DNA of 64,000 bases from Chloropicon primus (taxonomy: Eukaryota; Chlorophyta; Chloropicophyceae; Chloropicales; Chloropicaceae). The stretch covers positions 806,001 to 870,000 of the forward strand of contig CP060757.1 of the NCBI GenBank assembly GCA_023205875.1, in the 5' to 3' direction. Of this stretch, positions 18,394 through 29,105 are shown piece after piece; within the stretch, counting starts at the first letter, position 1, and each line of letters starts with the position of its first letter. The notes below the pieces were generated by a model that saw only the letters and a list, made by a program, of their open reading frames with translations, had not been told where the DNA came from and ran no database searches. Position numbers and translations under genes: made by a program.

Positions 18394-19686
18394 ATGGCGA
18401 GAGGGTGTGGCGTGGTGAGGGGCGCGGGAGGCGCGGTGGGGGCGAGGAGGGAGGGTGCGGCGCTGGGAGGAAGGAGGGCCTTTTGTGGCGCGAGAGGCCG
18501 GGTGCGCGGGTGCGCGAGAGTGGCCCCGCCGCGGGCCAGCGGGGGGGACGGGGCGAGAGTCATCGCGACGCTTCCTGGGGACGGCATAGGCCCCGAGATC
18601 ATGAACGTGGCCGTCAAGGTGCTGGAGACTGTGGCCGAGGGCGAGGGCGTGAGCCTCAGGTTCGAGGAGCACGCCATCGGGGGCGACGCGATCGACAAGA
18701 CGGGGAAGCCCCTGCCCGAGGAGACCCTCGAGGCCTGCAAGGCGAGCGACCAGGTCCTCCTGGCTGCCATCGGCGGGTACAAGTGGGACAACCTGTCGAG
18801 CAAGGACAGGCCGGAGGGCGGGCTCCTTCAGCTGAGGGCGGGTCTCGACTGCTTCGCGAACCTGAGGCCGGCCACCCTGCAGGACGAGCTCCTGGAGGGC
18901 TCCCCGCTCAAGCCGGAGGTCATCAAGGGGGTTGACATCATGATCGTGAGGGAGCTCGTGGGAGGCATCTACTTTGGGGAGCCCAGGGGCTTCAAGGACG
19001 CCGACGGCGACAGGGCGGGGTACAACACCATGGTCTACAAGAAGAGCGAGGTGGAGCGCATCGCGAGGGTCGCGTTCGAGATCGCGAAAGCGAGGAAGGG
19101 GAACTTGGTCTCGGTGGACAAGGCGAACGTCCTGGAGGTGTCGCAGCTGTGGAGGCAGACGGTCGCGGACGCCTTCGAGGCGGACGGGTGCGAGGCGGAC
19201 GGCCTGAGCCTCTCCAACATGTACGTCGACAACTGCGCCATGCAGCTGTGCACGAACCCGAGCCAGTTTGACGTCATCCTCACCGGTAACATATTTGGGG
19301 ACATCCTCTCCGACCAGGCCTCGGTCATCACGGGGAGCCTGGGCATGCTCCCGAGCGCCTCGGTGAGCTCCCCGGGGAAGCCTGGGATCTACGAGCCGGT
19401 CCACGGGTCGGCCCCCGACATCGCAGGCCAGGACAAGGCGAACCCGCTTGGCATGGTGCTGAGCGCCGCAATGATGTGCAGGTACGGCCTGAACGAGCCG
19501 GAGATGGCCGACATCATCGAGGATGCCGTCAAGAGCGTCCTCGCCAAGGGGTACAGAACCGGGGATCTGATGGGAGCCTCCCCGGCAGGCGCCGAGCTCA
19601 CGCAAGTGAGTTGCAGCCAGATGGGAGAACTCCTTCTCGAGACCATCGCTGAGGAGGAAATCATGGTGTCCTTCATGCCAAAATAA
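18394..19686 (+). CDS. LEUB: 3-isopropylmalate dehydrogenase, plastid form
   Basis: LEUB oxidatively decarboxylates 3-isopropylmalate with NAD+ in leucine synthesis. It is a single exon of 430 residues. Residues 1-50 are an Arg/Gly/Ala-rich transit peptide. The enzyme begins at ARVIATLPGDGIGPEIM. Key family blocks are AIGGYKWDN, LQLRAGLDCFANLRP, DIMIVRELVGGIYFGEPRG, VDKANVLEVSQLW, LSNMYVDNCAMQL, FDVILTGNIFGDILSDQA and YEPVHGSAPDIAGQDKANP. The last two carry the Mg-binding Asp residues and the NAD-binding loop. The VDKANVLE loop marks isopropylmalate rather than isocitrate specificity. Confidence 0.97.
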   Translation: MARGCGVVRGAGGAVGARREGAALGGRRAFCGARGRVRGCARVAPPRASGGDGARVIATLPGDGIGPEIMNVAVKVLETVAEGEGVSLRFEEHAIGGDAIDKTGKPLPEETLEACKASDQVLLAAIGGYKWDNLSSKDRPEGGLLQLRAGLDCFANLRPATLQDELLEGSPLKPEVIKGVDIMIVRELVGGIYFGEPRGFKDADGDRAGYNTMVYKKSEVERIARVAFEIAKARKGNLVSVDKANVLEVSQLWRQTVADAFEADGCEADGLSLSNMYVDNCAMQLCTNPSQFDVILTGNIFGDILSDQASVITGSLGMLPSASVSSPGKPGIYEPVHGSAPDIAGQDKANPLGMVLSAAMMCRYGLNEPEMADIIEDAVKSVLAKGYRTGDLMGASPAGAELTQVSCSQMGELLLETIAEEEIMVSFMPK

Positions 19687-19904
19687 CTAGAGCACAACAC
19701 GTTTCATTTACACCTTTTCCAACAACACAAGCCGGACCGAGCTCCTCACCTGACCAACCAAGGCCTCCCCCCCCCGAGGACGAGGAGCCTAAATTTTTTT
19801 CTGCACACTTTCGACCTCAAAAAAATACCGTTGGAGGCCGGCCGCTTAGTTTGCCTGAAACCAAAGGAAGGGAACGGAACGAGAACTTGAATTGTTTTGC
19901 CGCC

Positions 19905-20357
19905 ATGCCGCACGGGGACTTCTCAGACTACACGGCGTACGCCCACCTCACCTTCGGCATCGCGTCGATGTACAAGCCTGAACTTTGGTGGAAGGGCATC
20001 GGACCCATCCAAGCGCTGCTCACCGGGACACCCACGCCGGACGCAGAGAAAGTCGTGCGTATGGCCGGAGGGCTCTTGCTGCTCATCGGGTTTGTGTTTT
20101 ACGTCGTTCGTTGGAACACCGTCAACGGCAGGTATGCCGCTGGCCCTGCGTGTGTCATCTGTGCGCTGAACGCTGTGTCCATCGCGTCGACGTCCAAGGG
20201 AGGGATCAGAACCGCCAGTGGCTGGCACCTGTATGCGTCCTTGATGCTTCTTTCGGCGATGCACTTCATGTTGAACCCCAATCCAGTGTGGACGAGCAAG
20301 ACCCTCAAGAAGCACGAGGACGAGAAGAAGGCCAAGAAGGCCGCCAAGAACAGGTAA
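19905..20357 (+). CDS. small multi-pass membrane protein, function unknown
   Basis: I do not recognise this 150-residue single-exon protein. After a polar start (MPHGDFSDYTAYAHLTFG) there are three likely transmembrane helices near 52-70 (GGLLLLIGFVFYVVRW), 77-95 and 104-122 (LYASLMLLSAMHFML). The C-terminus is very lysine-rich and cytosolic in character (KKHEDEKKAKKAAKNR). A basic tail of this kind is common in ER membrane proteins, though it is not a strict KKXX signal. The ATG at 19905 has a good context (GCCGCCATGC). The in-frame ATG upstream at 19851 is less likely. Confidence 0.75.
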   Translation: MPHGDFSDYTAYAHLTFGIASMYKPELWWKGIGPIQALLTGTPTPDAEKVVRMAGGLLLLIGFVFYVVRWNTVNGRYAAGPACVICALNAVSIASTSKGGIRTASGWHLYASLMLLSAMHFMLNPNPVWTSKTLKKHEDEKKAKKAAKNR

Positions 20358-20473
20358 GGCGAGCGCGGGGGGGGGCAGCGGGCACCACCCCGAGCCCCCT
20401 GGTCCGCTGCTGCTGCTGGCGGTCAAGCCTGCCGGTTCTCAAGGCAAGGTTGCACCACGCGAGTACAGTAATA

Positions 20474-20478
20474 TTACA
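20474..20478 (-). terminator. TGTAA poly(A) signal of SPT4
   Basis: TTACA on the plus strand is TGTAA on the SPT4 strand. It lies 37-41 bases past its stop codon. Confidence 0.55.
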
Positions 20479-20514
20479 AACATGAATGATGGTTGTTTTG
20501 ATAAACTTTATTCC

Positions 20515-21406
20515 TCACTGCCTAAGAAACTCTCGGCACCTCATCGCGTAAACTCCCGGGACGATCTGCTTGTTGAGCCTCACCCACTTTCTGGCCCAGC
20601 TGTCGTCCGGGTCGACCACGGAGATGATTCCATCGAACTTTTTGGAGGTGTACTCCTCCACTTCCTCTTGACTTCCCTTGGGAATCAGGGAGGGACAGTT
20701 TTCGCAACCTACTTCGTAAAATTGAGCCTTCGTTTTGATAAGCCTGCACCTGATGCAGCACACCTGGAGCTTCCTTTCCAGGGCGTTCGGAGGGTTCGCC
20801 GCGATGAACCTCGGCAGACCTAGCGAAGCGGCGAGAGCAAGAAGAGCGTTAGCAGGAACGTCGAGTTGGCGTTGAGTCCAACCCAAAACCGGGGTCAATG
20901 CTGTCTCCCCTGCGAAAAGGCTCCAGGAAACCTCGACACCAAAGAGTCACGCGTGCTCGGGTCCCGCCTTACCTTTTGGCTTGTTCGCGTCTCGCGTCGG
21001 CCTCCCTTCCTCCTCGCCTGGCGCGGCAGCGGCATCCCCCTCACCCCCTTGGCCAGGGTTCCCACCCTCTTCTCCTCCCTTCTCGAGGTTTTCGCCCTCA
21101 CCAGCCCTGAGACACGCGACGCGGAAAGAGATCGAAGCGCGCGGGCGTCGCGGAAACGTCACCGAAGCGTTCGCTCGTCAGTCACTACTCACAACGCGCC
21201 AGGTCCCCTCCCGCGCGAAGGCACACGCACACACCCTCCCGGAATCGCACACGGAACACAAGCACGAAACCAAGACAACAACAAACTTACCTCACCCCTT
21301 TCTCTTGGTCGGTCTCCTCGTCGGACCCCGACTCCAGGAGCTCATCGATCCCTTTCTCGGTCTCCTTGTCCACCCTCTTCAGGTCTCCTACGTCCTCCCC
21401 CGACAT
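20515..21406 (-). CDS. SPT4: transcription elongation factor SPT4
   Basis: SPT4 with SPT5 forms DSIF, which clamps RNA polymerase II for elongation. Predicted exons (minus) are 21406-21291, 21106-20973 and 20819-20515 (phases 2 and 1), giving 184 residues. The conserved core is the last 100 residues. It has CIRC...GCENC as the four-cysteine zinc ribbon, EEYTSKKFDGIISVVDPDDSWARKW and KQIVPGVYAM. The first 80 residues are an acidic, Gly/Glu-rich extension (GEDVGDLKRVDKETEKGIDE; GEEGGNPGQGGEGDAAAAPG) absent from the roughly 117-residue human and yeast proteins. A CT tract at 21444-21462 reads as GA 38-56 bases upstream of the start. Confidence 0.9.
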
Positions 21407-21758
21407 CCCGCTCGACACTCGCCTCTTCCCACTGTCGCCGCAATCTCTCTCTCTCTCTCTCTGGCCCACTGTCGGCCCTCCAAAATAACGCTTGAGGTCG
21501 AGAGAGGAGGAGGAGAGGGGAGGGCGAGGAAACGGAAGCGAGGGGGGAGAGGAGGTAGGCTGGGGCAGGAGGAAGGGATTTGTTTCGGAAAGAAGGTCTC
21601 TCGCTCTTTCGAAAGAGCCGTCGCTCGAAGGAAACAACGCACTGGCGAGGATTGCAGGACGAGGGAAGTACGCTTGTGGCCCAGAGGGAGAGTGGCCTCT
21701 GCAGAGGGGTGGGGGACGAGGAGAAGGGACAGAGGGGGATCGACGCTGAAGCGGGAGG
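21407..21758. promoter_or_regulatory. divergent promoter SPT4 / DnaJ-RCC1 gene
   Basis: A 352-base divergent gap. GA-rich DNA on the DnaJ-RCC1 strand covers 21497-21560, and a CT tract at 21444-21462 faces SPT4. No gene is seen within it. Confidence 0.5.
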
Positions 21759-24700
21759 ATGTCGCTTCACGTGTTTGGGGAGTCGTTCAAGGACGAGCTC
21801 GTGGTGCGGGGAGGGCGGCAACTTGAGGCGGAGAGGCACCCGCTGTACAGGAGGCAGGCGAACCATGCTCCGCTTCGGGTCTCAAACCAGCAGGCCTTCA
21901 ACCGATTCATGCAGCAGTGCTACGAGGAGGCGGAGCGGAAGCTACGCCTGGAGGACGCGAGGGAGCGGGAGGTAGCGGCCCGGGAGGGGAGGCCCTACCG
22001 CAGCAGGGAGGAGAGGGAGAGGCTGAAGAAGGAGAAGGAGGAGAGGGAGAAACGGGAGAGCGAGGAGAGGAGGAGGAGGGGGGAGTCCGACGGGTCGGGC
22101 TTCAGACCGAAGGCCTTCGACGCCAACGTCTCGTACTACGAGACTTTGGGAATAGACGAGAACGCTTCGAGCAAAGAGATCAAGAGGGCGTACAAGAAGC
22201 TCGCGCTCAAGTACCACCCGGACAAGATGGCCGGGAAGAGCGAGGAGGAAGTCAGGGAGGCCGAGCAGATCTTCAAGGAGGCGATGGAGGCCTACGAGAT
22301 CTTGGCCGACGAGGACGTGAGGGAGAGCTACGACAAGGCTAGGGACGCGAAGAAGTACGGAAAGAACAGCCCGATGAACGATCCCCAGTTCGCCGAGAGC
22401 GTCGCCCGTCGCCGGGAGCAGGCGCGCCGGGACCGAGAGATGAGGATGAACACGAAGGAGGAAAGGATCGAAGTGATTGTGGTGGTGACCCTGGGCGATC
22501 TGCACTCCGGCTGCGTCAAAGAGATCCAGTACCAGAAGCGATACTTTGAGAAGAACGAATCTGGGGAGTTCACAAAGTACGAGCAGGTGAAGAAAGTCCT
22601 CGAGATCAAGAAGGGCTGGAATCCCTCGGACCCCCTCGTGTTGGACTCGGAAGGTCACCAGAGCAAAGAGTACCAAACGGGTGACGTGTACTGCCTCGTG
22701 CAGGAACAGGAGCACGAGCATTTCGAGCGCAGGGGCACCAAGGACTTGGCGCTAAAAGACCACCTGTGTCCGAAGTACGACGAGGGGGACATACTCAAGC
22801 TCGTGTCCGTGGAAACGCTCGAGGGTGTGACGAGGAACATCATTGTGAGTTACGTGCCTCTGCTTCTGAGCGGCGGGGGTGAAACGATGGTGAAGATGGC
22901 CTCGTGTGGAATGCCAGACCCGAAGGCCCCCTTCTTCGACCCTCCTGGCGACCTGTGGCTCAAGGTGAACGTTCCCGTCGGGAAAGTCTCCAAGTTTGAG
23001 CTGGCGAGAGACTTCCTCTGCCCAAGGAAGGTGTACATGGTTGGGAACGAACGAAGCCGCGTGCAAAGTGCTTTCACTGCGTTGAGAGTGTGCGGGGACT
23101 ACGCGAAGACCCTGGAAGCCAGCAAAAAGGTTGGAGTATGCATCTGCCTGGCGGATCGTACTACGCGAGGAGCAGACACCTTCATGTCAGCAGTTCGAAG
23201 CACCGTCGCGGGTTTCAAATGGCTTACTATTTTTGTCCCAGTCGGGGGTGTAGACGCATGCTACGACTCCCTTCCAGCATTGCTCGACGAAGAAGTCGTT
23301 GCTTTGGAAAGCGCTGACATCACCATCGTGGATCCTGGTGAAGCGGACTTTGCGATGACAAATTTGATTGCCCCTATAGATGAAGGGGAACCGAGCCCAA
23401 GTCCAAAGGAGCGGGAGGAGGAAGGGGAAGAAGTGGGCTCCACCATCGTCATGAGCTATGGGGTTGGCTCCTATGGTCAGCTGGCCTTGGGTGAAAGGGA
23501 CACGCAAAGTGACAACTTTAGGGAAGTGCGTATGAATGTGCAAGAATTGGGTGACGAGGAAGATTTCCAACCTGTTGGCGTCGCAGCTGGGGAGAGTCAT
23601 TCTGCAGTCTTGCTCAGCAACGGCGACGTCCTCACCTGTGGCATGGGGAACTTAGGGCAAACAGGACGGCCCGAGAGCAAAAGCACCTTTGAGCTTGCCC
23701 CAGTCTTGTGGGACGTGTTCACCGCCAAGCCCAAGATCGTCTCTGTCGCGTGCGGCGGGCGACACACACTTCTGGTGGACGAGCGGGGAAGTGTTTGGAG
23801 CTTCGGTTGCTCACGATATGGGCAGCTAGGACATGGTGACACCTATGACGTGAACGAACCTCAGCAAGTCTGGCCTGAGGATAATCTTCGCCGCTCTGGC
23901 TCGGACAAAGCCGTCGAGATCGCCGCGGGCGCATCGCATTCGATGATGCGTGACTCCAGAGGCCGAGTCTGGACATGGGGTCACAACAAGAAGGGGGAGC
24001 TCGGCGTAGGGGACTATCGGACGCGACTTGCTCCAGAATTGCTGGGTTTTTTTGGAAATGTCGCGGTGTCGTCTGTGTCTGCAGGGAAGGTGAACTCGGC
24101 GTTTGTAACTGACTCTGGGGAGGTGTTCACTTGTGGAAGTTCCACGAGTGATTTGCTCGGGTACGCAGCTTCTATCGACGTGTCAACGCCAAGGAGAGTT
24201 GAAAGTCTGAACTCGCCGACGGTCAGAGTCAGACTCCAAGAGTTTGCTGCGGTGTCTTGTGACAGCACGGGGAGAATGTTCGTGTGGGGTGCCCTTGGTG
24301 AAAAACGAGGATCGCCAACGACAACTCGGCTGAGGTACAAGGTCATCCACAAGAAGGTCGTCGTGCGATCGGGACCATCCACCTCGTCTCAAATCGCTGG
24401 TGTCAAGTACTTCGGCGACGTCATCGTTGCAGAGAAACGACACAATGGATGGATATGTCTTGCCGGCGAGAGCTACCCCAAAGGGCCACTCGCGAAAGGT
24501 AACTCTTTTTGGATGTTGATTGACGGATCCGACATGAACCTTGGTCTGCTTTTGCGTGACATCACAAACGATGGTGAGGGCCTGCCCGCGTCAGGGCCCC
24601 TGGGGCTGGCCCCACACTATGTTCCGTTCGACAAGAATGTCAAGGACGTCGCATGCCTTGGAAGGAACGTCGTGGCCTGCTGCGAAGAGGGAAGGGTGTG

Positions 24701-25697
24701 GAGCATTTCTCTTAAGGACGTTTTCAGCTGCAGCGGCGGCACGATCGTTCCTGCCGAGGAAATCACTTGTGTTGACCGTGTAAGCGCCTCTGCATCTGTT
24801 CTGTCTGGGAACACGACGCACTTGATGATAGTAAACGCATGGACCACGTCCTCAAGTTCCGAGGAAAGCACCGAGACTGACAACCTCGATTTGGCAGACC
24901 CTGGACACCCGGAGGTTGACGTCGTAGAAAGGGCTATCAGTGCCTTTCAGCAACACGATCTGTTCCGAATGCTTTGGAGAGCCTACCTGAGGGGATCGAT
25001 CGTGGCGACTCTCGGAGAAGCTTGTTCGCTCCTTGGTGTGAGCAAGGGGAACTGCAAGACTGACGATGACCCGTTTTGTGCCGTGATACCTCACGTGATA
25101 CGAAGATGCAAAGTCGGGGGGGATGGTGGAATGGGAAGGCTCCAGGAAGCCTTGAAGTCATTGGCACCGAACTTCGCGAAGAACATGCCGGCGCCTTACA
25201 ATGATGTGATGGGAGCAAGCTTCCCGAGAGATTCCGTGTTGGCGTGGGAAAAGGATCCAGAATTCATTGTCCCTGCCCCAGAAGCTTCCCTGAGGTCGCT
25301 CAACGAGTCGTCTGATCAATACCTGTCCGACCTGTGTCTGAGCAGCGGGGAGATAGGTGGAGGCGAGCTCTCCCCTCAGTGGACCCACCGAATGTCGCTG
25401 CACGCGATCGCAGAGGCAATGGCGAGAGCGGGGCAAAGGCTGAAGGTGAAAGAAGAACAGGAGGCGAATATGAAACTCATAAGGGAAGAGGAGTGCAAGG
25501 TCATGGGTGCAGTAATGCCGCAGGAAGAGAGGTCCAACTTTGACGTCTTTGGTTGCGAAAGGGGGGCCTGCGAGCATTGCCAAGAATGCCAGAAATACGC
25601 GCAGCCGTACCACCTGGGCCTCGCAAGTGGCAGCTATTGCTTCCTCTGCGCAAACTGCGGTTGTCCGCACTCTAAGCACGCCGAGGTGGTGCACTGA
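21759..25697 (+). CDS. DnaJ - RCC1 repeat - SH3b multidomain protein
   Basis: A single exon of 1312 residues. A charged coiled region (about 50-115) precedes a complete J domain at 124-194 ([20 protein letters not shown], with the HPD motif at 153-155 needed to stimulate Hsp70). A DnaJ C-terminal-like beta region covers about 236-410 ([32 protein letters not shown]). An unassigned alpha/beta segment (420-535) is next. RCC1-type propeller repeats span about 563-855 ([58 protein letters not shown]). An SH3b-like domain covers 860-905 ([20 protein letters not shown]). The last 50 residues are a cysteine/histidine-rich module ([27 protein letters not shown]) that probably binds zinc. Such an Hsp70 co-chaperone with an RCC1 propeller is not an arrangement I know. 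Confidence 0.9.
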   Translation: MSLHVFGESFKDELVVRGGRQLEAERHPLYRRQANHAPLRVSNQQAFNRFMQQCYEEAERKLRLEDAREREVAAREGRPYRSREERERLKKEKEEREKRESEERRRRGESDGSGFRPKAFDANVSYYETLGIDENASSKEIKRAYKKLALKYHPDKMAGKSEEEVREAEQIFKEAMEAYEILADEDVRESYDKARDAKKYGKNSPMNDPQFAESVARRREQARRDREMRMNTKEERIEVIVVVTLGDLHSGCVKEIQYQKRYFEKNESGEFTKYEQVKKVLEIKKGWNPSDPLVLDSEGHQSKEYQTGDVYCLVQEQEHEHFERRGTKDLALKDHLCPKYDEGDILKLVSVETLEGVTRNIIVSYVPLLLSGGGETMVKMASCGMPDPKAPFFDPPGDLWLKVNVPVGKVSKFELARDFLCPRKVYMVGNERSRVQSAFTALRVCGDYAKTLEASKKVGVCICLADRTTRGADTFMSAVRSTVAGFKWLTIFVPVGGVDACYDSLPALLDEEVVALESADITIVDPGEADFAMTNLIAPIDEGEPSPSPKEREEEGEEVGSTIVMSYGVGSYGQLALGERDTQSDNFREVRMNVQELGDEEDFQPVGVAAGESHSAVLLSNGDVLTCGMGNLGQTGRPESKSTFELAPVLWDVFTAKPKIVSVACGGRHTLLVDERGSVWSFGCSRYGQLGHGDTYDVNEPQQVWPEDNLRRSGSDKAVEIAAGASHSMMRDSRGRVWTWGHNKKGELGVGDYRTRLAPELLGFFGNVAVSSVSAGKVNSAFVTDSGEVFTCGSSTSDLLGYAASIDVSTPRRVESLNSPTVRVRLQEFAAVSCDSTGRMFVWGALGEKRGSPTTTRLRYKVIHKKVVVRSGPSTSSQIAGVKYFGDVIVAEKRHNGWICLAGESYPKGPLAKGNSFWMLIDGSDMNLGLLLRDITNDGEGLPASGPLGLAPHYVPFDKNVKDVACLGRNVVACCEEGRVWSISLKDVFSCSGGTIVPAEEITCVDRVSASASVLSGNTTHLMIVNAWTTSSSSEESTETDNLDLADPGHPEVDVVERAISAFQQHDLFRMLWRAYLRGSIVATLGEACSLLGVSKGNCKTDDDPFCAVIPHVIRRCKVGGDGGMGRLQEALKSLAPNFAKNMPAPYNDVMGASFPRDSVLAWEKDPEFIVPAPEASLRSLNESSDQYLSDLCLSSGEIGGGELSPQWTHRMSLHAIAEAMARAGQRLKVKEEQEANMKLIREEECKVMGAVMPQEERSNFDVFGCERGACEHCQECQKYAQPYHLGLASGSYCFLCANCGCPHSKHAEVVH

Positions 25698-25725
25698 GGG
25701 GAAAAGTTTTGTGTATTATACAAAT

Positions 25726-27903
25726 TTACTTTCTGTCCGCGTACCAAAAACTTGCGTACATGTTGACACGATCGATACACCCGTTGTATTCCTTGTCTGT
25801 GATCCTGTGGACGCAGTGACAATCAAATCCATGGGCAGAGAAGACCTTCACGTAGGGAGGGTTCAAGCTCGCCGATCTCCAAATGATTCGGCCTCCAGAG
25901 ACGACTTGCTTCTGGAGATTCGCGGCAAGCTCCTCGACAAGCTGGTCGTTCAGCCAGTCGACGTGGTCCATCAAGACGACCTTGGTATACTTGCGAAGCG
26001 CAAGGACAGACCCAAAGTAGTCCGTGTGAACTGAGATGTTGTTCACCAAGCCATCCTTCAGCTTCTTGAAGCAGCTCTCCGTCAAGTATTCCGGGCAGGA
26101 CTCCTTGGTGAAGGATCCCGTCATGCAGACCCTGTAAAAGTAGTTGTCGTTGCTCATCAGAGTTTGCATTGCTGCCCCGTGCAAGGTCGCTCCAGCGTAC
26201 TCGCACATTCCCCTTCCGTCAGACCCGATGAGGTTGTACTGCTTGGGTGGAACCCCGAGACCGAGCCAGCACACCACCTTGTTGAGGACCAGGAGCGTGA
26301 GAATGTGCTGAATGAAAGAAAAGACCAGAGCGGGCATGTACAGGAAGACCTTGACGAACCAGAAGCTGGTCCAGATGTCCCTCTGCTCCTCGATCGTCTT
26401 GGCTGTGGTGAACTTGAGAATCTTCTTCCTGAACCCAAAGATGACCTGCATCCAGTACACCGCCAACAGAACCTTGCCCATGGCACCGTGGTAGTACAGA
26501 CCATCCTTGAAGTAGTGGAGCTTCTTGCTCCAGAAGTTCAAGGAGCCCTGGCTCAGCCACGGGGCAAGCTTGGACTCGAATATCTCTCCGATGTTCTCGT
26601 GCTTTCCCTCGCCGAACATTTTCCAGACGTCCTCGTACTCGAGCCTCTTGATCGCCTGGACTTTCAGCTCACACAGGGCAGACTGCGCAGGGTTCAAGTC
26701 CACGGACGCGACGTGCTTCGCGCCATGAGCAGCGAGGTGGAGGGTGTTGCACCCTCCGCTGGTCAGGGTCAGGACCACGTCCTCTGGCCCAATGTTCAAG
26801 ATAGGCTTGTCCACGATGGGGTCCTCCCAGTTGACGGAGTAGATGAAAGTCGGTGGGAACGACATGGGCCTGCTTCGCTTGGCCTCGGCCTCGGCCTTCT
26901 CCACGTTGACGTCCGTTGGGGGGACGCCCACCCAAGTGTAGTAGGGGGCCTTGATGAAGGGGATGTAAGGGATGGTGCCCGAGGAGTTGTACTCGAAGAC
27001 CCGGACGAGCCTGTGGTCCAGGTACTGGCGCCTCTCCGGCCCCAAATCCACGTTGTCAATGTCGAAGATGGACTTCCACAGGAACCTGTTGAAGTAGCTC
27101 ATCTGCCTGTGTGGGAAGTCGAACTTGGAGGAGACGTAGAAGTCAGCGACCCCCACGACGCCCATCTCTGGGTTGAGGTAGCTGAACATCTTGTCGATGA
27201 CCGTGAAAGGGTCCCTCATCATGGACAGGGAGTAGCTGAACGTGACCAGGTCCGCCTCCGCCTCCTTCGGGTCGAAGCTGCAGGCGTCCTTCTCCACCAC
27301 GTGGACGTTGTCCCACCCGTTCTCCTTCACCTTCTGCCTCGCGATGTCGCACAGGGAGGAGCAAAGATCGACCACGTAGATCGCTTTGAAGCACTTGAGC
27401 GGGATGTACTTGGACATCAGGGACACGTTCTCTGCCGTCCCCCCGCCGAGGTCCACCCACACGAGCTCTCCGAGGCGGCTCTGCCTCCTGCTCTCATAGT
27501 TGTCCGTCAGCCTCTCCGCGCACGCGGCCAGCATTGGCTTCCTTCCCCACAGGAAGCCCTGGGCCCTCATGCGGTCGTACACCTTGGCCTGAGGGGCGTA
27601 CACGTTCTCCAAGTACGACTTGTGGTCCGGCATCGACCGCCGAGTGTTCAGGCGGAGCTTCACCCAGATGGTCTTCATCCACGGCGCCAGGTCCTCCCTC
27701 AGCCGCTTCCCGTTGTTCAGCAGCTGGATGCTCTTCCTCGACACCGTCCTCTTCAGGCGTCTGATGTTCCCGAACTTCTTCTTCTCGGCCTTGTTGCTCG
27801 AAGAGTGGTGGTGGAGCTTCTGGCTGTGACTCGAAGCCTTCTTCCCCCCCCTGCGGTGGTGCACCTTCGTGCCCCCGTACTCCTTCGTCTCCTCGAAGCT
27901 CAT
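25726..27903 (-). CDS. BTA1: betaine lipid (DGTS) synthase, BtaB-BtaA fusion
   Basis: BTA1 makes diacylglyceryl-trimethylhomoserine, the phosphorus-free membrane lipid of algae. It transfers the aminobutyrate group of SAM to diacylglycerol and then trimethylates the nitrogen. It is a single exon of 725 residues. ATG 27903 (MSFEETKEYGG) was chosen because the frame above it has only non-ATG codons. The N-terminal half has a class I methyltransferase domain of BtaB type (VWVDLGGGTAENVSLMSKYI, YSLSMMRDPF). The C-terminal half (from about 360) has the BtaA signatures IYSVNWEDP, LTLTSGGCNTLHLAAHGAKH and SVDLNPAQSALCELKVQAI. It also has a hydrophobic hairpin near 555-590. It converges tail to tail with the DnaJ-RCC1 gene, with only 28 bases between stops. 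Confidence 0.93.
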   Translation of the reverse strand: MSFEETKEYGGTKVHHRRGGKKASSHSQKLHHHSSSNKAEKKKFGNIRRLKRTVSRKSIQLLNNGKRLREDLAPWMKTIWVKLRLNTRRSMPDHKSYLENVYAPQAKVYDRMRAQGFLWGRKPMLAACAERLTDNYESRRQSRLGELVWVDLGGGTAENVSLMSKYIPLKCFKAIYVVDLCSSLCDIARQKVKENGWDNVHVVEKDACSFDPKEAEADLVTFSYSLSMMRDPFTVIDKMFSYLNPEMGVVGVADFYVSSKFDFPHRQMSYFNRFLWKSIFDIDNVDLGPERRQYLDHRLVRVFEYNSSGTIPYIPFIKAPYYTWVGVPPTDVNVEKAEAEAKRSRPMSFPPTFIYSVNWEDPIVDKPILNIGPEDVVLTLTSGGCNTLHLAAHGAKHVASVDLNPAQSALCELKVQAIKRLEYEDVWKMFGEGKHENIGEIFESKLAPWLSQGSLNFWSKKLHYFKDGLYYHGAMGKVLLAVYWMQVIFGFRKKILKFTTAKTIEEQRDIWTSFWFVKVFLYMPALVFSFIQHILTLLVLNKVVCWLGLGVPPKQYNLIGSDGRGMCEYAGATLHGAAMQTLMSNDNYFYRVCMTGSFTKESCPEYLTESCFKKLKDGLVNNISVHTDYFGSVLALRKYTKVVLMDHVDWLNDQLVEELAANLQKQVVSGGRIIWRSASLNPPYVKVFSAHGFDCHCVHRITDKEYNGCIDRVNMYASFWYADRK

Positions 27904-28613
27904 CACGACCGACAAAGACTCCGCACCGTACGTCTCACCCTAGGTCTCTCTCTCACCCTAGATCTCTCTCTCCGTCAGGCCCAACCCGAATCCAAAACCA
28001 CGGAGCACTCACGACAGTCTCCGTCCCCTCGACGAGACCACCCGCACTTTCTTCTCGCGAAGCGAACAAAGCGACCGCGACACCGACACGACACACGACA
28101 CCACAACGACCGCTCTCTACCACACGCGCCCGATCGTATCATTGGCGGCCTTGCCTCCCGCCAGAAGAATAAAAAAATCTTCAGGTTTTCCAAGAGGCGG
28201 GAACTTTTCCAGGGGATCGTGCCGGTTCCTCTCTCTCTCTCTCTCTCTCTCTCTCAAGGCGCTCGAGAGGAAGCCGCTTGGGTTGGGAAAAGACTCCGAG
28301 GGGTTCGGGTTGAATAGAGGAAACCTCTGGAGGCTTAGAAGTGGGCCCGTCAGTACGAACGCTTGACGGGAGAAGGGAGAGGAACACTCTCGGCTCGCTC
28401 GCTCGCTCGCTCGCTCTGTGTGTCGCCTTGGCTTGGGGTGCCTTTGTCGGTGGCGGAGGCGTGTTGGATCGGCGTGGGCGTGTCGAGGGGTCGCTGTGCC
28501 GACGCTCGGGGGACTCGGTGCTGCGTGTGTCAAACTCGCTCGAGCGAAGTCTCGTGGGAAATAGACCGACCGACGAGCTCAGCTCCAAAGGGATAGTTTC
28601 GGGTGGGGGTCCG
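27904..28613. promoter_or_regulatory. divergent promoter BTA1 / DUF4787-like gene
   Basis: A 710-base divergent gap. Short CT tracts at 27944-27954 and 27963-27972, and a long one at 28229-28255, all read as GA toward BTA1. A (GCTC)n run lies at 28393-28417. Open frames here are low-complexity and not supported. Confidence 0.5.
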
Positions 28614-28994
28614 ATGGTGCGGGGGTGGGCCTCGTCGCCGTCGATGGCGAGGTCCGTGGCGGTCCTCGCGGTGGCCCTGCTCCTGGTGGCCTGCGAGACC
28701 GCCGTGCCGGTGGAAGCCAAGGGGAAGGGAAGCAAGGGGAAGCGGAAAACTCACCTCGGCGGGGTCGATAAGGAGTACTACAAGCTCAGGGACGAGTGCA
28801 CGGGGGGGTGCACGGGGGGCAGCGACGTGCAGAAGGAGAACTGCGTCTTGCTGTGCGTCAGCCCGGAGTGCTACGAGAAGATCTACGGGTCGGATCCCTT
28901 GGAGGAGGGCGAGTTGGACACCACCCGAGGAAGGCTCTTCAGGACCTGCGTGAGGACCAAGGACAAGAGGAAAGCGACGCAGCAGGAGCTGTGA
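28614..28994 (+). CDS. small secreted protein, DUF4787-like
   Basis: A 126-residue protein with a clear signal peptide (MARSVAVLAVALLLVACETA) if read from the second ATG at 28644. The first ATG at 28614 adds ten residues. The mature part has a lysine/glycine-rich linker, then EYYKLRDECTGGCTGGS, ENCVLLCVSPECYEKIYG, DPLEEGELDTTRGRLFRTCV. This ENCV..CVSP.CYE..Y..DPLEEGE..RG pattern with six cysteines matches the DUF4787 family of eukaryotic secretory-pathway proteins, whose function is unknown. A TGTAA signal follows at 29101. Confidence 0.8.
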   Translation: MVRGWASSPSMARSVAVLAVALLLVACETAVPVEAKGKGSKGKRKTHLGGVDKEYYKLRDECTGGCTGGSDVQKENCVLLCVSPECYEKIYGSDPLEEGELDTTRGRLFRTCVRTKDKRKATQQEL

Positions 28995-29100
28995 CGTGCG
29001 CAAGGGGGTGGAGTCGTATTGGCGGAGGGCTTGGTCCGGAGGAAACCACCGCTTCGGGGAAGACCCCCGCGCTCGCTCGGCTCGGGGGTCTCTCCCACTC

Positions 29101-29105
29101 TGTAA
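29101..29105 (+). terminator. TGTAA poly(A) signal
   Basis: TGTAA lies 107 bases past the stop of the DUF4787-like gene, in an otherwise gene-free trailer. Confidence 0.5.

Noticed and set aside
20820-20898. Single-exon SPT4 beginning at 20898
   Set aside because: The added residues read through an intron ending in TTCGCTAG, and two upstream exons join in phase.
26164-28317. 717-codon frame antisense to BTA1
   Set aside because: It mirrors the BTA1 exon and runs on into promoter DNA; its composition is His/Val/Asp-rich and not family-like.
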